Below are positions 1 through 9,565 of a DNA stretch of 64,000 nt, one piece after another; positions within the stretch are counted from its first letter, which is position 1; each line of letters starts with the position of its first letter. A program made the translations under genes and the position numbers. Source of the DNA: Alphaproteobacteria bacterium (lineage in GTDB: Bacteria > Pseudomonadota > Alphaproteobacteria > Rhizobiales > JAJFHC01); contig JAJFHD010000138.1 of the NCBI GenBank assembly GCA_021775805.1, forward strand, positions 1 through 64,000. The letters are read 5' to 3'. The notes beneath the pieces are model-generated. The model had not been told where the DNA came from. It searched no databases and was given only the letters and a program-made list of their open reading frames with translations.

Positions 1-172
1 ACTGGATTACGCATGGTTAAGATACATATAAAAGTACTAACAAATGGTTAACAAAATTGACGCATAACTATCTTATAAACAGTTTGTTATCCAACAATCG
101 GGGATTTCAGTATCCAACCGGCTGAATTTATTGATAATTCCATAACAACTGACCTATCTCTAAACAGTTGTT

Positions 173-361
173 TCACGACTTGAAAAATGCCGCGGCATCA
201 TCTTTTGAACGTTCTTTGCTGCTGATTGCCGCGCGAATACGGGCAATTTCATCCTCGAGACCGCTGATTCGCTCTTCAAGTTCATCGATTGAAATTGCCG
301 ACAGGTCGCCGCCGATTTCAAAAGACCGTTTGGCCGGCCTGTCGTCATTATCCATGCCCAT
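173..361 (-). CDS. DUF1192 family small protein
   Basis: A 62-residue acidic protein. After a short polar start (MGMDNDDRPAKR) comes a helical segment with the heptad-like pattern SIDELEERISGLEDEIARIR, which is the core of the DUF1192 family of small alphaproteobacterial proteins. No membrane segment or signal peptide is visible, and the middle probably forms a coiled coil. The ATG is preceded by an AAAGGA ribosome-binding site. It is divergent from the quinone oxidoreductase downstream, a neighbourhood I recall as common in related genomes. Function unknown. Confidence 0.85.
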   Translation of the reverse strand: MGMDNDDRPAKRSFEIGGDLSAISIDELEERISGLEDEIARIRAAISSKERSKDDAAAFFKS

Positions 362-503
362 TGTCGCGATCCTTTGCTCTTCTGTGCGCCGGCCAAGCGG
401 ATTGTCGTGCCGCGCCGAACCGGTTGCGTGTCGTCACCGGGTAGACTACACCATCAAAAATTATCCATACGCATCCCCATACTAACAAGGCTTTGCACCC
501 GAA

Positions 504-1508
504 ATGAAGACCCCCCTTCCAGACACCATGACGGCCATCGAAGTCACCGAACCGGGTCGACCTGGCGTGCTTCAGCCGTCGACAATCGCGCGGCCCGACC
601 CAGCCGCTGGTGAAATTCTGATCAAGGTTGAAGCGGCGGGCGTAAACCGGCCCGATGTCATGCAGCGCAAGGGGCTTTACCCCGCCCCCAAGGACGCCTC
701 TCCGATCCCGGGACTGGAAGTCGCGGGAACCGTGGCGGCGCTTGGGCCGGACACCGGTCGGTTTCAGGTCGGCGACAAGGTCTGTGCCCTTGTCCACGGC
801 GGCGGTTACGCTGAATACTGCACGGTCGCCGGGACAAACGCCCTGCCGGTCCCCGATGGCCTTTCCATGATCGAGGCCGCCTGCCTGCCGGAGACCTTCT
901 TTACAGTCTGGACCAACGTCTTCGACCGCGGCCGGTTGCAGGCCGGCGAAACATTTCTGGTTCATGGCGGCTCAAGCGGGATCGGCACCACGGCCATCAT
1001 GCTTGCCAAGGCATTCGGTGCAACCGTCTTTGCAACTGCGGGCAATGCGGAGAAATGTGCCGCCTGTAAGAAACTCGGTGCCGATTACGCAATCAACTAT
1101 CACGAGGAAGACTACGTCGAAGCCATCAAGCGGGCCACCGGACGCCGCGGCGTCGACCTGATCCTCGACATGGTCGGCGGCGATTACATTGAGCGCAACA
1201 TTGCCGCGGCAGCCGATCAGGCCAGAATTGTCCAGATCGCCTTCCTCAACGGACCCACGGCGGAAGTTAATTTCACGATGCTGATGATCAAGCGCCTGAC
1301 CTTGACCGGGTCGACCTTGCGTATCCGCACAGTCGATGAAAAGGCCGCAATCGCCCGGTCGCTGGAAGAAAAGGTCTGGCCTCTCATCGCCCAAGGCACG
1401 GTTCGCCCGGTCATCCACGCAACATTCCCGTTGACTGAGGCCGCCAAGGCCCATGAAACCATGGAATCCAGCGCTCATATCGGAAAAATCGTGCTCAAGG
1501 TCGCTTGA
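504..1508 (+). CDS. NAD(P)H:quinone oxidoreductase (PIG3/QOR-type zinc-free MDR)
   Basis: A 334-residue medium-chain reductase. Residues about 1-125 form the GroES-like fold with the AGVNRPDVMQRKG segment of the PIG3/zeta-crystallin branch. Residues about 130-300 form the Rossmann NADPH domain with VHGGSSGIGT at 153-162. Structural and catalytic zinc ligands are absent, as expected for quinone oxidoreductases. Family members reduce quinones or enals with NADPH in the cytosol, but the substrate here is unknown. The length is normal. The gene is divergent from DUF1192 and lies about 140 bases upstream of trcR. Confidence 0.92.
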   Translation: MKTPLPDTMTAIEVTEPGRPGVLQPSTIARPDPAAGEILIKVEAAGVNRPDVMQRKGLYPAPKDASPIPGLEVAGTVAALGPDTGRFQVGDKVCALVHGGGYAEYCTVAGTNALPVPDGLSMIEAACLPETFFTVWTNVFDRGRLQAGETFLVHGGSSGIGTTAIMLAKAFGATVFATAGNAEKCAACKKLGADYAINYHEEDYVEAIKRATGRRGVDLILDMVGGDYIERNIAAAADQARIVQIAFLNGPTAEVNFTMLMIKRLTLTGSTLRIRTVDEKAAIARSLEEKVWPLIAQGTVRPVIHATFPLTEAAKAHETMESSAHIGKIVLKVA

Positions 1509-1645
1509 AGTCTTCCAAACCGGCAAAAGATCATTTCCATTGCTTTCGATTCCGCCTATATAGAGGAAAGCTTTCCCTTCATTGATGATGAGTAAGTTGG
1601 ATCAGCGGCCTGTTGGGGTCGCGGTCGGTCCCGGAGGAATTAATC

Positions 1646-2452
1646 ATGTCTAGACTACCGCTCATGCCAAAGGCCACCGCAGTGTGGCTTGTCGACAACA
1701 CATCGCTGACATTCGATCAGATTGCCAATTTCTGCCAGTTGCACGAACTGGAGGTCAAGGGCATAGCCGATGGCGATGTTGCTCAGGGCATCAAGGGCAT
1801 GGATCCGCTATCATCGGGACAGCTGACACGTGACGAACTGGAGAAAGCCCAGTCCAATCCGGCCTATCAGCTCAAATTGGCGGAGTCCAAGGTCGACATT
1901 CCCGAAGTCAAGACCAAGCGCGGCCCGAGGTATACGCCGGTGTCTCGCCGTCAGGACCGGCCGGATGCCATATCGTGGCTGATCCGCAATCACCCCGAGT
2001 TGACCGACAGTCAGGTCATCAAGCTGGTCGGCACGACCAAGCCGACGATTCATGCGATCCGGGAACGCACACACTGGAATTCGCCCAACATCAAGCCCGT
2101 CGATCCGGTGACCCTCGGGCTATGCAAACAGACCGAACTTGACGCTGCCGTCCAGAAGGCCGCAGCACGCCTCGACCGCGAACGCAAGCTGGCCGAAGCG
2201 GAAGCCCGCAAGTCGGGCACCCTGCTCCCAGTGTCCGAAACCGTGGCACCCGCCGCAGAACCTGAAGTCGAGGTGGAAGCGACAGCGGCTGAAATCGAAG
2301 AGCAGCTTGATCGTGGGAAGCCGGCCAACGTCGAATCCGTGTTCGGCAAATCGGAACCAGCGCCGCCCGAACCATCAGATGAAGATGGCGACTTTGACCC
2401 TGATTCAGTATTCGCCAAGCTCAAGGAACTGAAACCCGAGTCAGAAGAATAG
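1646..2452 (+). CDS. trcR: TrcR-like cell-cycle transcription regulator (DUF1013)
   Basis: A 268-residue DUF1013 protein. The start chosen is the ATG preceded by GGAGG eight bases upstream; the frame is open further 5' through a TTG, but MSRLPLMPKATAVWLV is the usual family N-terminus. An N-terminal helix-turn-helix-like region (residues about 10-60) is followed by a second one around ISWLIRNHPELTDSQVIKLV, where the DUF1013 signature continues through GTTKPTIHAIRERTHWN. After about residue 175 the protein becomes acidic and low in complexity. In Caulobacter the DUF1013 protein TrcR associates with RNA polymerase and affects cell-cycle promoters; transfer of that role here is inference from family membership. 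Confidence 0.88.
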   Translation: MSRLPLMPKATAVWLVDNTSLTFDQIANFCQLHELEVKGIADGDVAQGIKGMDPLSSGQLTRDELEKAQSNPAYQLKLAESKVDIPEVKTKRGPRYTPVSRRQDRPDAISWLIRNHPELTDSQVIKLVGTTKPTIHAIRERTHWNSPNIKPVDPVTLGLCKQTELDAAVQKAAARLDRERKLAEAEARKSGTLLPVSETVAPAAEPEVEVEATAAEIEEQLDRGKPANVESVFGKSEPAPPEPSDEDGDFDPDSVFAKLKELKPESEE

Positions 2453-2477
2453 AGTGGCAGCCACACCTGGCGCCATC

Positions 2478-4382
2478 CTATGGGGAGACGATCCCCGCAT
2501 CCTTCAGGGTTTGGGTAATTTCATCGAGGATAACCGGGTCGTCGATCGTCGCCGGCGCCTTGTAGTCTTCGCCATCGGCGATCTTTCGCATGGTTCCCCG
2601 CAGGATCTTGCCTGACCGTGTCTTTGGCAGCCGGGCAACGGTCATCGTCAGTTTGAACGCGGCCACCGGTCCGATCTTTTGACGGACGAGGGCAACGCAT
2701 TCCTTTTCGATTTCAGCCGGTTCCCGATCAACCCCGGAATTCAACACCACGAACCCTGCCGGCACCTGGCCCTTCAACGAGTCCGCAATACCGATCACGG
2801 CACACTCGGCAACATCCGGATGGCTTGCCAGAACCTCTTCCATGCCGCCGGTTGACAGCCGGTGGCCGGCCACGTTGATGATGTCGTCGGTTCGCGCCAT
2901 GATGTAAAGATAACCGTCTTCATCCATGTAGCCTGCATCCGCGGTTTCGTAGTAACCGGGAAACGCGTCCATGTAGCTTTTCCTGAACCGTGTGTCGTTT
3001 TGCCATAATGTCGGCAGGCACCCGGGCGGCAGCGGCAGTTTGACGGAAATAGCACCGATCTTGCCGCGCTCGACCTCCTGGCAGTTTTCATCGAGGATGC
3101 GCACATCGTAGCCTGGCATCGCAACCGTCGGCGAACCGTGCTTGACCGGCAGCATGCCCAGCCCCATCGGGTTTGCCGCGATCGACCATCCGGTCTCCGT
3201 CTGCCACCAGTGATCGATGACCGGCACACCCAGTTTATCTTCGGCCCATTGCAGCGTGTCGGGGTCGGCACGCTCTCCGGCCAGAAACAGCGTACGGAAT
3301 TTCGACATGTCGTATTTGCCGATAAAGCTCCCCGACGGGTCTTCTTTCTTGATAGCCCGAAAGGCGGTCGGCGCCGTGAACAGGCTGACCACGCCATGCT
3401 CGCTGATAACCCGCCAGAACGTCCCGGCATCCGGTGTGCCGACAGGTTTGCCTTCGAACATGATGGTCGTGCATCCGTGAAGCAGGGGCGCGTAGACGAT
3501 GTAGGAATGGCCGACCACCCAACCCACATCGGACGCCGCCCAATAGACTTCTCCCGGATTGACATCGTAGATGTTCTTCATGGTCCACTTGAGGGCCACC
3601 ATGTGGCCGCCATTGTCCCGCACCACGCCCTTGGGCTCGCCTGTCGTTCCGGATGTGTAAAGGATGTAAAGCGGATCGGTCGCTTCGACACTGACGCAGT
3701 CCGCCCTGCGGCCGGACTGGCGCGCGGCCTCCACCCTGTCCGACCAGTCGTGATCGCGGCCGTCGATCATTTCCGCTTCCGCCATCGGCCTCTGCAGCAC
3801 GACGCAGGCGTCCGGTTTGTGGCTCGACAGGCCGATCGCCTCGTCAAGCAGGGGCTTGTAGGCAATCACCCTGCCCGGCTCGATGCCGCAGGACGCGGCA
3901 ACCATGACTTTCGGCCTGGCGTCGTCTATCCGCGTTGCCAGTTCCTTGGCGGCAAATCCGCCGAACACGACGGAGTGTATCGCGCCTATTCGCGCGCACG
4001 CCAGCATCGCAATAGCGGCTTCGGGGATCATCGGCATGTACAGGATCACGCGGTCGCCATGGCCGGCGCCCAGGTCCTGCAGGACAGCGGCAAATATCGC
4101 CACCTCATCGCGCAACTGAGAATAGGTCAGCGTCTTGGCCTGGTCCGTAATCGGGCTGTCGTAGATCAGTGCCGGTTGGTCACCGCGTCCTTGCTCCACA
4201 TGCCGGTCAAGGCAGTTGTAGGACGTATTGCAACGGGCTCCGGCGAACCAGCGATCAAGACCGTCGACCTTCGAGTAGACGCTATCCCACCGTCTATCCC
4301 AGTCAATGCCATCTGCAGCCTGCTCCCAGAAACCCTCAGGATCACTTTTCCACGCCCCGTAGACGTCGTAGTACTTGCTCAT
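2478..4382 (-). CDS. prpE: Propionyl-CoA synthetase
   Basis: A 634-residue AMP-forming ligase that activates propionate (or acetate) with ATP and CoA. The start is MSKYYDVYGAWKSDPEGFW, which has a GGAGG site upstream; the frame continues 5' without such support. Visible motifs are YTSGTTGEPKGVVRDNGGH (P-loop), the WWQTETGWS adenylate motif, and the C-terminal PKTRSGKILRGTMRKI containing the catalytic, acetylatable Lys. The length and the RDNGGH variant fit PrpE better than Acs. It is convergent with trcR, separated by only 25 bases. No prpBCD genes are visible nearby. Confidence 0.92.
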   Translation of the reverse strand: MSKYYDVYGAWKSDPEGFWEQAADGIDWDRRWDSVYSKVDGLDRWFAGARCNTSYNCLDRHVEQGRGDQPALIYDSPITDQAKTLTYSQLRDEVAIFAAVLQDLGAGHGDRVILYMPMIPEAAIAMLACARIGAIHSVVFGGFAAKELATRIDDARPKVMVAASCGIEPGRVIAYKPLLDEAIGLSSHKPDACVVLQRPMAEAEMIDGRDHDWSDRVEAARQSGRRADCVSVEATDPLYILYTSGTTGEPKGVVRDNGGHMVALKWTMKNIYDVNPGEVYWAASDVGWVVGHSYIVYAPLLHGCTTIMFEGKPVGTPDAGTFWRVISEHGVVSLFTAPTAFRAIKKEDPSGSFIGKYDMSKFRTLFLAGERADPDTLQWAEDKLGVPVIDHWWQTETGWSIAANPMGLGMLPVKHGSPTVAMPGYDVRILDENCQEVERGKIGAISVKLPLPPGCLPTLWQNDTRFRKSYMDAFPGYYETADAGYMDEDGYLYIMARTDDIINVAGHRLSTGGMEEVLASHPDVAECAVIGIADSLKGQVPAGFVVLNSGVDREPAEIEKECVALVRQKIGPVAAFKLTMTVARLPKTRSGKILRGTMRKIADGEDYKAPATIDDPVILDEITQTLKDAGIVSP

Positions 4383-4639
4383 TTCACACACCCCTCCTGG
4401 GTAATCCCGTACTTTGCTCGTGGTCTCTATCCGACCGTTTCCGTGCAACCCGTCATACTTCACGCAGCGCTCCCGGCCCAACGCCTACCCTGCATTTCCC
4501 GGCAAATAAATTAAACTATCGGATGACGCCCAAACACCCGATTGCGTCGATACCCGAGTTTCGCTAGCTTCCAGTCACGAATTCCAGCAGTACCGACTGC
4601 ATCAACAAAAACTGCCTCTCGATTTCCGGAGAAACTAAC

Positions 4640-6274
4640 ATGTCGCCATATCAAGGCCTCTACGACAAGGATCTGGACAAGAACGCCGCCAATCATCAGC
4701 CCTTGTCGCCGCTGACCTTCCTTGAACGGTCCGCCACAGTATACCCGGATCAGACGGCCGTCATACATGGCAATCTGTCCTACTCGTATTCGCAGTTTTA
4801 TCAGCGATGCCGCAGGCTCGCATCCGCCCTGGAACGCCATGGCGTCAAGAAAGGCGAAACCGTAGCGATCATCGCTCCCAACGTTCCGGCGATGCTCGAG
4901 GCCCATTATGGTGTGCCCATGGCCGGCGCTGTCCTCAACACCATCAACACCCGGCTCGATGCCGCGAACATCGGATTCATCCTCGACCACGGCGAGGCGA
5001 AAGTCTTTCTGGTCGATCCTGAATTTGCCGAAGTCGCCAGCCAGGCGCTCGCACTGGCTGAAGGTGATCCCCTGGTTGTCGATATCGATGACGCGCAATT
5101 CGGCAGCGACCGGCGCGCCGGCACAGTCGGTTACGAAGCGTTCATCTCAGGTGGCGACCAGGAATACGCCTGGCGGCTTCCGGACGATGAGTGGGACGCG
5201 ATCGCTCTCAACTACACATCGGGCACCACGGGGAATCCCAAGGGTGTCGTGTTTCATCATCGCGGCGCCTATCTCCTGGCCATGGGCAATGTGGTCACCG
5301 CGTCCATGAAACAGCATCCCGTATATCTGTGGACTCTGCCCATGTTTCATTGCAATGGCTGGTGTTTCACATGGTCGCTCAGCGTCGTTGCCGGCACCCA
5401 TGTCTGTCTTCGCAGAATCGACACCAAGCGCATTTACGAGGCCTGCGCGGAAACCGGTGTGACCCACATGTGCGGGGCACCGATCATCATGGGGCTGCTG
5501 GTCAATGCTACCGCGGAAGAAAGGCAGGAATTGTCCGATCGCATCACCTTCTTCACCGCCGCCGCACCGCCGCCGGCGGCAACGTTGCAGGCCATGGACA
5601 ATGCCGGTTTTGATGTTATTCACGTCTACGGCCTGACCGAAACCTACGGGCCGGCCGTCGTCAATGCCTGGCGCGATGAATGGGACGCGCTGCCCGCAGA
5701 TGAGCGTGCCGCCATTAAGGCACGGCAAGGTGTCCGCTATCCGGTTCTGGAAGACCTGTCGGTTCGCGACCCCGAGACAATGGATGTGGTACCCCAGGAC
5801 GGCGAGACCATTGGCGAGGTCATGTTTCGTGGCAACGTGGTCATGAAGGGCTATCTCAAGAACCCGTCGGCAAGTGCGGAGTGTTTTTCCGGCGGCTGGT
5901 TTCATTCAGGGGACCTAGGCGTCTGGCACCCGGACGGTTACATTCAGCTCAAGGACCGGTCCAAGGACATCATCATATCCGGCGGCGAAAATATTTCGTC
6001 GATCGAGGTCGAGGATACCTTGTACCGGCACCCCTCCGTGCTCGAAGCCGCTGTGGTCGCCCGGTCTGACGACAAATGGGGCGAGACACCATGCGCTTTC
6101 GTCTTTCTGCGCGCCGACGCCGGCGACGTCACGCAACAGGACATCATCGACTATTGCCGTGACAACCTTGCGCATTTTAAGTGTCCCCGCACTGTTGTCT
6201 TCACCGAATTGCCCAAGACATCGACGGGCAAAGTGCAGAAATTCAAACTCCGTGAACGTGCCGAGGCGTTGTGA
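4640..6274 (+). CDS. Acyl-CoA synthetase (fatty-acyl / methylthiopropionyl-CoA ligase type)
   Basis: A 544-residue ANL-superfamily ligase. The AMP-binding P-loop is YTSGTTGNPKGVVFHHRG, the adenylate motif is VYGLTETYGP, the hinge is GWFHSGDLGVWHPDGY, and the C-terminal catalytic Lys is in PKTSTGKVQKFKLRE. The segment LPMFHCNGWCFTWS is typical of the AlkK/DmdB branch acting on medium-chain acids or 3-methylmercaptopropionate. Substrate assignment within that branch is not possible from sequence. Its stop codon overlaps the start of the Rieske oxygenase (GTGA), so the two are translationally coupled. Confidence 0.9.
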   Translation: MSPYQGLYDKDLDKNAANHQPLSPLTFLERSATVYPDQTAVIHGNLSYSYSQFYQRCRRLASALERHGVKKGETVAIIAPNVPAMLEAHYGVPMAGAVLNTINTRLDAANIGFILDHGEAKVFLVDPEFAEVASQALALAEGDPLVVDIDDAQFGSDRRAGTVGYEAFISGGDQEYAWRLPDDEWDAIALNYTSGTTGNPKGVVFHHRGAYLLAMGNVVTASMKQHPVYLWTLPMFHCNGWCFTWSLSVVAGTHVCLRRIDTKRIYEACAETGVTHMCGAPIIMGLLVNATAEERQELSDRITFFTAAAPPPAATLQAMDNAGFDVIHVYGLTETYGPAVVNAWRDEWDALPADERAAIKARQGVRYPVLEDLSVRDPETMDVVPQDGETIGEVMFRGNVVMKGYLKNPSASAECFSGGWFHSGDLGVWHPDGYIQLKDRSKDIIISGGENISSIEVEDTLYRHPSVLEAAVVARSDDKWGETPCAFVFLRADAGDVTQQDIIDYCRDNLAHFKCPRTVVFTELPKTSTGKVQKFKLRERAEAL

Positions 6275-7314
6275 CCGCGTCGCGCAAATCCGTGAACCGC
6301 GAGACCATAATGCGCAATCTGGAACCTTCCTATTACACCGATCCGGATATGTTCCGCCGTGAATGCGAACGGGTATTCTGGCGGGCCTGGCAGATGCTTG
6401 GTCCCGCGGATGCCGTAGCCCAGCCAGGTTCCTACACCGCCGCCCGGATTGCCGGTGCCAGTGTGCTGGCGATACGAGGCCGTGACGAAACGCTCAGGGC
6501 CTTTCGCAATGTGTGCCGTCACCGCGGCGCGCAACTGGTCAAGCATGGTTCAGGCAGTTGCAGCCTGTTGCGCTGCCCCTATCACAACTGGGTCTACGAT
6601 CTTGACGGCAGCCTGAAACAGACGCCCTGGTTTGGCGACGGCGAAGATTTCGACCTGGCCGACTGGCCGCTCGAACCGGTCAGTGTCGAGGTTTGGCGTG
6701 GTTTGCTCTTTGTCGCGATTGACCCCGAACAATCCCTTACCGCTCAACTGGCAGACACAATCCCCGAATTGTCTGGCGAGCCGATTGAAACCTATCGGGT
6801 TCAGCGTGAAGAACGTCTGGTCTTCGACGCCAACTGGAAGGTGTATACGGACAATTTTGTCGAGGGCTACCACATCCCCGGAATCCACCCCGAGTTCTTT
6901 CAGGCCATCGAATTCGATGCCTTCGAAACCACCGCTCACGACAATCTCGTGCGCATGAGCGCGCCGCCGCGGGAAGGGTTGTTCTACAAGGGCAAGTGGT
7001 TATGGATGTGGCCGAATTGGACACTTTCCCTGTTTGACGGTGGCATGAATACGTCCAGGATCGACCCGCTTGGCCACGACCGGACGGAACTCATCTATCA
7101 TTTCTATTTTGCCGATGACGCACCCGACACGGCGACGGCGCGCGCGCAGACCATCGAACGCAACCTCGACGTTGTCCGGCAGGATTTTGAAATCTGTATT
7201 GAAACACACGCGAACTATGCCTCGCACGGATACCGACCGGGCCCGTTGAGCCCTCGACATGAACAGGGGGTTGCATGGTTCCAGAATCGGATACTCGCAG
7301 CGATCGACCACTAG
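6271..7314 (+). CDS. Rieske non-haem iron oxygenase alpha subunit (choline/carnitine monooxygenase-like branch)
   Basis: A 347-residue oxygenase. The Rieske 2Fe-2S ligands are C82, H84, C102 and H105 (C-x-H-x17-C-x2-H). The catalytic domain has DNFVEGYHIPGIH with H201 and H206 as mononuclear-iron ligands. The bridging position three residues before H201 is Glu198 rather than the Asp of classical aromatic dioxygenases. Glu here, plus the C-terminal LSPRHEQG motif, is known from CntA/GbcA-type oxygenases of quaternary amines. The GTG start overlaps the upstream stop; an ATG at 6310 is an alternative. No beta subunit, ferredoxin or reductase gene is adjacent. The substrate is unknown. Confidence 0.88.
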   Translation: MTASRKSVNRETIMRNLEPSYYTDPDMFRRECERVFWRAWQMLGPADAVAQPGSYTAARIAGASVLAIRGRDETLRAFRNVCRHRGAQLVKHGSGSCSLLRCPYHNWVYDLDGSLKQTPWFGDGEDFDLADWPLEPVSVEVWRGLLFVAIDPEQSLTAQLADTIPELSGEPIETYRVQREERLVFDANWKVYTDNFVEGYHIPGIHPEFFQAIEFDAFETTAHDNLVRMSAPPREGLFYKGKWLWMWPNWTLSLFDGGMNTSRIDPLGHDRTELIYHFYFADDAPDTATARAQTIERNLDVVRQDFEICIETHANYASHGYRPGPLSPRHEQGVAWFQNRILAAIDH

Positions 7315-7458
7315 CGTTTCGCTGACCCACCTGCCTTGCACACAAGTCGAATTTGCAACGACATTTGGCCATAATGTACACTTGCGGCGGCCAATTTCTG
7401 ACTCCACCGAGGTGGCAATGTCTGGATGTTTATTCTGCGTCCCTTCAGGAACGCTCGA

Positions 7459-7638
7459 TTAGGCGGCTTCGGTGCTCGCCGTCAATCTTGCTATTTCTTC
7501 TTTTATTCGGAGTTTTTCACGTTTGAGTTCGGAGACTTTCAAACTGTCTAAAAAGGGCCGTGCCAGTTCCTCTTCGATTTCCGCTTCCAAGGCACAATGC
7601 TGTTCGTTCAGTTCAGCGATAGTCGTCTCCAATGCCAT
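7459..7638 (-). CDS. YdcH/DUF465 family small protein
   Basis: A short frame of 59 residues starting MALETTIAELNEQHCALEA. The family signature is clear: an EIEEELARP segment followed by LKVSELKREKLRIKEEIARL. The ATG follows GGAGG at normal spacing on the minus strand. It is predicted to be a helical hairpin or coiled coil with no membrane segment. It is divergent from a second DUF465 gene 137 bases away, so both probably share a bidirectional regulatory region. Molecular function unknown. Confidence 0.88.
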   Translation of the reverse strand: MALETTIAELNEQHCALEAEIEEELARPFLDSLKVSELKREKLRIKEEIARLTASTEAA

Positions 7639-7775
7639 TGCTTACCCTCCTTTGGCTATATTGGGTAACGCACGAAGTGTGACGCAATAATGAACGTTTG
7701 TCGATGGCAATCCTGCCTCTGGCATTTTTGCCTGTGAGTAATCATAATGGGCAGATTGATGCAAAAGAGGCCGGA

Positions 7776-8000
7776 ATGACCGACAACGACGATAACGATG
7801 TCAATGATGAAGAACAGCTACGTGAGCGCCTGGCGGCGTTGAGGTTGGAGCACGGCGATCTGGACAGCGCGATCTCGAGCCTGGTCTTGCGCGGTGTCGC
7901 CGATCAGCTCCAGCTGACCCGGCTGAAGAAACGCAAACTGTTGCTCAAGGACGAGATTCAGGAAATCGAGGACCTGCTGCTTCCCGACATCATTGCATGA
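7776..8000 (+). CDS. YdcH/DUF465 family small protein (second copy)
   Basis: A 74-residue protein starting MTDNDDNDVNDEEQLRERL. The DUF465 core is present (LRLEHGDLDSAIS, then LQLTRLKKRKLLLKDEI). The start follows an AAGAGG site; a longer 5' frame exists but lacks such a site. Compared with the divergent paralogue at 7459-7638 it has an extra acidic N-terminus of about 12 residues and ends DLLLPDIIA. DUF465 genes near purE recur in alphaproteobacteria as far as I recall. Role unknown. Confidence 0.88.
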   Translation: MTDNDDNDVNDEEQLRERLAALRLEHGDLDSAISSLVLRGVADQLQLTRLKKRKLLLKDEIQEIEDLLLPDIIA

Positions 8001-8091
8001 CGCGATACTGCATGATCCGGTGTGGCCCTGGCTTGTCATTTGCGCCGCAATGTAGAATGCCGCACGCCGCGCGGGTATTTTCGAGATCCGG

Positions 8092-8808
8092 CTAACGGCA
8101 GCGTTTGTGCTCGTACATTGCATGATCGGCGCGTTCAACAACCGACTCCACTGTGTCGTCGTCGCAAAACATTGTGCATCCAGCACTTGCCGCAACCGGA
8201 ATAGTCCTGTTGCCCACGACGACCGGTGACGCCGCCAGGGCCTCTACAAGCCGCCGTGCCTTGTCCTGCGACGCAGCCACATCGGCATGGACAAGGATGA
8301 CGGCAAATTCATCGCCACCCATCCGGCCGACCACATCCGATTCGCGAACATTGTCACTCAGCACGCCGGCCACCTGCTTCAACACGGCATCTCCCGCACC
8401 ATGCCCAAAGCGGTCATTTATCTGTTTAAATCCGTCAAGGTCGAAATAAACCAGACAGGATACGGTCTCGTATCTTCTGGCGAACGCAAGAGCGCGGGCA
8501 AGTTCACGCTCGAACGCCCGCCGGTTCAGGATCGGCAGCAGCGGATCCTCGTCGGCGATGTTCTCGAGTTCAAGCATGCGTTGGCGGCTGTGATCCAAAT
8601 CCGTCTTGAGCCGTTCCACCTCATCCATCAACGTTGCCACCACGGATTGCACTCTGGGTGTCAGTTCATTTTCAGGGATCGCGGTACCACTGCGCCCCAA
8701 CGCTCTGCGCGCGGTTTCCGCATCGGGGCGAACTGCAGAGTGGACATCCGAATCGGACTTGCTTGGCGATACCATGCGGCCGCCATCTATCGATCTGTGA
8801 ACCTTCAT
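8092..8808 (-). CDS. Diguanylate cyclase (GGDEF)
   Basis: About 238 residues. A helical N-terminal region of roughly 70 residues (low similarity, partly coiled coil) precedes a complete GGDEF domain. Visible features are the YFDLDGFKQIND substrate-binding stretch, the GGDEF active site in VGRMGGDEFAVIL, and RESD five residues upstream, which matches the RxxD inhibitory c-di-GMP site. An active, product-inhibited cyclase is expected. There is no transmembrane or known sensory domain, so it is probably cytosolic. The start is uncertain: ATG codons at 8808 and 8775 both have weak ribosome-binding sites. It is divergent from purE. Confidence 0.88.
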   Translation of the reverse strand: MKVHRSIDGGRMVSPSKSDSDVHSAVRPDAETARRALGRSGTAIPENELTPRVQSVVATLMDEVERLKTDLDHSRQRMLELENIADEDPLLPILNRRAFERELARALAFARRYETVSCLVYFDLDGFKQINDRFGHGAGDAVLKQVAGVLSDNVRESDVVGRMGGDEFAVILVHADVAASQDKARRLVEALAASPVVVGNRTIPVAASAGCTMFCDDDTVESVVERADHAMYEHKRCR

Positions 8809-8979
8809 CAATGAAGTTGCCTGAATTCTGCAATTAGGCACAGACGCTGCCCGACAACGCAAATACCGGATTCAGTTCCGTGATTCGCACCTGATTATAC
8901 CGTGACGACAGGACTGGTTCGACTGTTTCCTGCATTCATTCGCGTCAATGTTTTTCCATCCAGGCACCGCGCAGGCGCC

Positions 8980-9007
8980 TTGCGATATTTTTCGCAACGC
9001 CTATAAT
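8980..9007 (+). promoter_or_regulatory. Probable sigma-70 promoter of purEK
   Basis: TTGCGA at 8980-8985 and a perfect TATAAT at 9002-9007 are separated by 16 bases, about 60 bases upstream of the purE start. No other good candidate is visible in this gap. Confidence 0.6.
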
Positions 9008-9067
9008 CCGCCGCTTCTTTCCTCTCTCCATCAGATACCGATTTTCCTGGAGTAACCAGTCAGGACA

Positions 9068-9565
9068 ATGTCCGATTTCAGACCCGTAGTTGGAATAATC
9101 ATGGGCAGTCAGTCCGACTGGCCCACAATGCGGCATGCCGCCGAAATTCTTGATGATCTGCAGGTTTCGTTCGAGGCAAGAATTGTCTCCGCGCATCGCA
9201 CCCCCGACCGCATGTATGACTATGCCAAGACCGCCCGCGACCGCGGTCTCAAGGTCATAATCGCCGGTGCCGGCGGTGCGGCGCACCTGCCTGGGATGAC
9301 GGCCGCCATGACCAGTCTGCCGGTCCTGGGCGTCCCGATCGAAAGCAAGGCGCTGAAAGGCGAGGACAGTCTTCTGTCGATCGTTCAGATGCCGGCCGGC
9401 ATTCCCGTCGGCACCCTCGCAATCGGTGTGCCCGGTGCCACCAATGCCGGCCTGATGGCGACGGCAATCCTTGCGGTCGGGGACACAAGCCTTGCACAGC
9501 GCCTGGATGCCTGGCGCCGGTCGCGCAGCGATGCCGTACTCGAAGTCCCGAGCGACGATGGTTGA
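9068..9565 (+). CDS. purE: N5-carboxyaminoimidazole ribonucleotide mutase
   Basis: A 165-residue class I PurE that converts N5-CAIR to CAIR in purine synthesis. Family motifs are [12 protein letters not shown] near the N-terminus, [11 protein letters not shown] (catalytic His), and [12 protein letters not shown], with [11 protein letters not shown] later. The start ATG lies downstream of a GGAGT-like site. Its last 8 bases overlap purK, so the two act as a coupled pair replacing the single-enzyme eukaryotic route. Confidence 0.97.
   Translation: MSDFRPVVGIIMGSQSDWPTMRHAAEILDDLQVSFEARIVSAHRTPDRMYDYAKTARDRGLKVIIAGAGGAAHLPGMTAAMTSLPVLGVPIESKALKGEDSLLSIVQMPAGIPVGTLAIGVPGATNAGLMATAILAVGDTSLAQRLDAWRRSRSDAVLEVPSDDG

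Noticed and set aside
3138-4514. 458-codon plus-strand open frame
   Set aside because: Opposite prpE; no family resemblance.
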